Assembly: GCA_016196065.1 (NCBI GenBank)
Contig: JACPYL010000010.1
Coordinates: 186,001 to 250,000, forward strand
Reading direction: 5' to 3'
DNA from: Acidobacteriota bacterium
Lineage (GTDB): Bacteria; Acidobacteriota; Terriglobia; Terriglobales; Acidobacteriaceae
DNA length: 64,000 nucleotides
Numbering within the stretch: position 1 is the first letter of the stretch; every line of letters begins with the position of its first letter. Of this stretch, positions 61,014 through 64,000 are shown one piece after another. The notes under the pieces were generated by a model. It was not told the origin of the DNA. It worked only from the letters and a program-made list of their open reading frames with translations, and did no database searches. A program made the translations under genes and the position numbers.

Positions 61014-63302
61014 CTACCCTTTGGTCTCCGCCAGCGCCTGCCGCAATTTTTCGACGTCCGAATAGTCCGGCTTGATCTTCAATACGCGGTCGAGTTGTTG
61101 CCGGGCGAGCGCGGCCTGTCCGTTGCGCGCGTAGGCCAGACCGAGGTGGTAGTTGTAGGTCGCGTTCTGGGGATCTTTGTTGATCGCTTCCTTGAACAGG
61201 CTGATTGCGGAACTGTACACGCCTTTGTGGTAGTACGCCCATCCCAGCGTGTCGGCGGAGTTGGGATTGTTGGGAAGCTGGCGTCGCGCGTTCTGGGCCA
61301 TCGCCAGGGCGACGTCGATGTTCCCGCCCTGCTGCAACATCACGAAGGCTAGATTATTCGACGCCAACGGCTGGTTCGGTTGCAGGTCAAGGACGTGCTG
61401 GTAGACCTGCTTGGCTTTATCCCACTCCTGATTGTGCTCGTAGATACCTCCAGCGAGCAGGGAAAAGCGAATTTCATTGGGATTGTTCTTTGCACCCTCG
61501 AGATACGTGGCGAGCGCCTGATCGCTCTTTCCTTGTGAACCCTGCACCATACCCAGGCTCAGCAGTGCCTCGGGATTGTTTTTGTCGAGGTCTGCCGCGC
61601 GCCTGAATTCCGCCTCGGCGCCAGCGCTATCCTGCTTTTGCTCAAACAACAGTCGTCCTAGGATGATGTGAAAGCCGGCGTTGTTGGGATACTTGGCAAT
61701 CTGCGCGTTGGCTGCGGCCAGAGCCCGGTCAGGTTGCTTCTGGATGAGGTACGCGTTCAGAACGCCTCCTAAGGCGTCGCTAGCATTCGGATCCAGATCG
61801 AGCGCCTGCTGGAAAGATTTCTGTGCCTCGGCAGTATTGTTTTGCGCAGTCCGCAGGTTGCCCAATTGCACGTACGCGGCGGGGTTGTCGGGAGCTTTCT
61901 GCAGCGAGCGCCTGATGAAGTCTTCGGCGCTGGCAAACTGTTTGCGATCGATGTCAGCCACGGCTCGCAACAGGTATCCATCGGGAGAACTCGGCTGCCC
62001 GCTGATAATCTGATCTGCTTCGAGCGCCAGAGTGTTCACGTCGCCGCGCCGGATCGCCGCACCGGCGAGTGCGCGATGAGCATCACCCAAATCCGGACGC
62101 AGGCGAACTGCTTCGTGCCATTCTGCTTCCGCCTGAGTGGCGTTCCCCACCTGATCGAAAGCCATTCCCAGGTAGTGGTGTGCGATGGAGTTGCCAGGTT
62201 CGTTCTTCAGAACGCCTTGCAACGTGGTGATCGCGGTACTCCCCTTGCCGGCGCGAATTTCAATCTGGCCCTTATAGATCTGGGCGTCGACATCGTCGGG
62301 TGTTGCTTTCAGGATCTCGTCGTTCAGCTTACGGGCTTCGTCGAGCCGGTTCTTGAACGTCAGGAGTTGAACATAGAGCTTCTTGACCGCGATGTCCTTG
62401 GGATGCTCTTGATACAGCGACGTATATTCCGTGATCGCCTGGTCGAGGCGGTTGTTGGCGAAATAGAAGTCGCCCAGCATCCGATAGCCTTCTGAGTTGT
62501 CAGGAAAATCTTTTTTGGCCTGCCGGAGAAGATCTTCGGCCATGCTGAATTTGTTTTCCGCCAGCAGCAGGCGAGCGAGGGAGCCGCGCGGTTCCGGATC
62601 CGAGGGCGCCTGTTGAATCGCCTGCTTGAACTGCTGCTCCGCTTCGGGGTAACGTCCGCGTAGCTGGTAGAAATTTCCGAGCGCAATCAGGTTGTTGGTG
62701 GACTTCGAGTCCAGGCTGATGGCTTTCTTATAGCTCGCTTCGGCGGCATCCCATTGCTCGCCTCGTGCCTGCAGCAGAGCCATGTTGAGATAGGAATCCG
62801 AGCGGTTAGGATCCATCTGGATCGCCTTCTGCATCGAAGCGAGCGCGCCGCCCATGTCATTCTTGGCGGTATCGTAGTTCGCAACTGCGATGTAGACCTC
62901 AGGATTGTTGGGCTGCTTTTGCGTGAGCAGGTCGAGATGTTCTTTCGCCAAGTTGAGCTGGTGGTAGGCGATGAAGAGATTGGCCAGATCGAGATGGGCG
63001 GGGTAGAACTCCGGCTCAATCTCAAGAGTGCGCGTAAACTCCTGCGCTGCGTTGGGAACCTGATCCAGTTTCAGTTCCGTGAGAGCCAGTTTGTAGTGTG
63101 CGTCTGCGAAGCGGGCATCCACCTGGATGGCGTTCTCGAACTGGATAGCGGCTTCCCGATATTTGCCTTTTTCGTAGTAGCGATTGCCGCTCTCGAGGTA
63201 CTTCTGTTTCCGCACGTTCGGATCGCGCGAGCAACCGGTGAACATCGCCGCCAGGAAACAAGCAGCCAACACCCCACACCAAAGTCCTGATCGTTTTGCC
63301 AT
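61014..63302 (-). CDS. TPR-repeat lipoprotein
   Basis: 762 residues from ATG 63302, with CGGAG seven bases upstream. Signal peptide with lipobox 'MFTGC', then about 18 tetratricopeptide repeats to the end. It would hang from the outer or inner membrane and hold partner proteins. Its build is like the TPR proteins (PrsT) of PEP-CTERM/exosortase systems, and a PEP-CTERM substrate is encoded at 43082, but no exosortase is here, so this is only a possibility. The longer frame from 63338 is rejected because it buries the lipobox. Confidence 0.82.
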   Translation of the reverse strand: MAKRSGLWCGVLAACFLAAMFTGCSRDPNVRKQKYLESGNRYYEKGKYREAAIQFENAIQVDARFADAHYKLALTELKLDQVPNAAQEFTRTLEIEPEFYPAHLDLANLFIAYHQLNLAKEHLDLLTQKQPNNPEVYIAVANYDTAKNDMGGALASMQKAIQMDPNRSDSYLNMALLQARGEQWDAAEASYKKAISLDSKSTNNLIALGNFYQLRGRYPEAEQQFKQAIQQAPSDPEPRGSLARLLLAENKFSMAEDLLRQAKKDFPDNSEGYRMLGDFYFANNRLDQAITEYTSLYQEHPKDIAVKKLYVQLLTFKNRLDEARKLNDEILKATPDDVDAQIYKGQIEIRAGKGSTAITTLQGVLKNEPGNSIAHHYLGMAFDQVGNATQAEAEWHEAVRLRPDLGDAHRALAGAAIRRGDVNTLALEADQIISGQPSSPDGYLLRAVADIDRKQFASAEDFIRRSLQKAPDNPAAYVQLGNLRTAQNNTAEAQKSFQQALDLDPNASDALGGVLNAYLIQKQPDRALAAANAQIAKYPNNAGFHIILGRLLFEQKQDSAGAEAEFRRAADLDKNNPEALLSLGMVQGSQGKSDQALATYLEGAKNNPNEIRFSLLAGGIYEHNQEWDKAKQVYQHVLDLQPNQPLASNNLAFVMLQQGGNIDVALAMAQNARRQLPNNPNSADTLGWAYYHKGVYSSAISLFKEAINKDPQNATYNYHLGLAYARNGQAALARQQLDRVLKIKPDYSDVEKLRQALAETKG

Positions 63303-63518
63303 TTTCAAGTCTCCGAACGCCCCGGTTTGCGCCAACATCTGTTTCTTATCAATCGCTGGTTACACAAAAGTACCCTTCCGGGCGCGGGCCGGAAAAGTTA
63401 CTGCCTTTATTATCGCAGACCCCGGAGGGGGTAACCGAATCGATTTGGGCAACGCTCGCGGACTAGCACTCCGGTAATCTGCCCCGATAGGTCCAATCGT
63501 GACATAGTTTTAGCGGCT

Positions 63519-63914
63519 ATGACACACTTCCCCCAAACCAACTCCAGCCGGCGCTCACCTCGCGTACAGCTCAACGGATCGGTGGCAGCTGCCATCCGGG
63601 CCGAAGGCGGTCAGCAGGCGCGCGCAAAACTTCAATCCATTTCCATTACCGGTGGACTGCTGCAAATGCCGGTAGAACTTTCGACCGGCGATTTCGTGGA
63701 GATCGCGTTTCACACTCGCACGGGCGCGATCCACGGGATGGCCGAGATGCTGCAACCGGTGCGCAAGTTTCAGAGCGCCTGCCTGCAGCCGTTCCGCTTC
63801 GTTGCACTCGGTGACGATGACCACCGCAAATTGCGAATGGCGCTCGACAGTGCTCTCGATCGCAGTTTCCTGGACCCAGTCTCCGATCAGCTGAAGACTC
63901 CACCGGGACTGTAA
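63519..63914 (+). CDS. PilZ domain protein
   Basis: 131 residues: N-terminal 'RRSPRVQL' (RxxxR) and 'SISITGGLLQMP' in place of the (D/N)xSxxG motif, then a small beta-barrel. PilZ domains bind cyclic di-GMP; the Arg box is present, while the second motif is altered (Ile for Asp/Asn), so binding may be weakened. A CATAGTTTT box shortly upstream predicts a leader of only a few bases. It diverges from the TPR lipoprotein. Confidence 0.75.
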   Translation: MTHFPQTNSSRRSPRVQLNGSVAAAIRAEGGQQARAKLQSISITGGLLQMPVELSTGDFVEIAFHTRTGAIHGMAEMLQPVRKFQSACLQPFRFVALGDDDHRKLRMALDSALDRSFLDPVSDQLKTPPGL

Positions 63915-64000
63915 GGGCTGATACCGGCGATCCGGCTCGCTATACTGGAATCGTCGTTAGTCGGCAGTCGTTCGTCGTGTGCGATCTGTGCTCGCGCAAC

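Noticed and set aside
1-64000. tRNA, rRNA, CRISPR arrays, insertion sequences, prophage or plasmid origin
   Set aside because: Looked for by eye; no cloverleaf, spacer-repeat array, transposase, integrase or replication gene was recognised. A covariance-model scan would be needed to exclude small RNAs.

Overview
The window reads as chromosomal DNA of a soil-type Acidobacteriota (most like Terriglobia, Koribacter-type relatives). This is inferred from gene content, not from a marker gene: a Ser/Thr kinase fused to TPRs, a PadR/HAAS pair, an exported M48 peptidase beside a TonB-family protein, secreted seven-blade propeller repeats, a PEP-CTERM protein, quinol NO reductase, and many short GC-rich intergenic inverted repeats. 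No tRNA, rRNA, CRISPR array, insertion sequence, phage gene or replication origin was recognised.

Layout. 1-10.4 kb: a co-directional lipid gene run (HAD-like/fatty acyl-CoA reductase, extended SDR, polysaccharide pyruvyl transferase, acyl-AMP ligase, enoyl-CoA hydratase, acyl carrier protein, second acyl-AMP ligase, diacylglycerol-kinase-like enzyme). It looks like a pathway that activates, reduces and phosphorylates fatty acyl chains, possibly for ether, alcohol or wax-type lipids. 10.4-13.5 kb: a membrane thioredoxin/VKOR disulfide pair, an esterase and a secreted propeller protein. 13.6-17.6 kb: a nitric-oxide stress unit (Crp/Fnr regulator, Ric, qNOR) with a candidate FNR/NnrR box. 17.9-30.4 kb: two-component proteins, a Na+/H+ antiporter, an M16 protease, rlmN, a kinase with a ruined ATP pocket, a NarL-type kinase/regulator pair and a Flp pilin.

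30.6-36 kb: M48 peptidase, TonB-like protein, an exported agmatinase-family enzyme and small proteins. 36-42.5 kb: methylmalonyl-CoA mutase catalytic subunit facing a gcvT-gcvH-gcvPA-gcvPB operon. 42.6-52.3 kb: a Cys-rich mini-protein, PEP-CTERM protein, kinase-TPR protein, acyl-CoA dehydrogenase, a PadR operon with a clear promoter/operator, and meaB. 52.5-60.3 kb: methylmalonyl-CoA epimerase, a mercuric-reductase-like flavoprotein, tsaB, rimI, a DUF465 protein, then psd-pssA-(Asd-like)-lptE-holA, mostly overlapping or within a few bases. 60.3-64 kb: an SRA-HNH endonuclease, a TPR lipoprotein and a PilZ protein.

How genes work together. Mutase, MeaB and epimerase, spread over 17 kb, make a propionate/methylmalonyl pathway (the B12-binding mutase subunit is not here). 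psd and pssA make phosphatidylethanolamine. Crp/Fnr, Ric and qNOR form a sense-repair-detoxify set. Cross-cutting observations are a set of start codons placed exactly where a -10 hexamer predicts transcription to begin (leaderless genes), two families of intergenic inverted repeats, and two apparent pseudoenzymes (an Asd-like protein without its catalytic Cys and a histidine kinase without its ATP-binding motifs).
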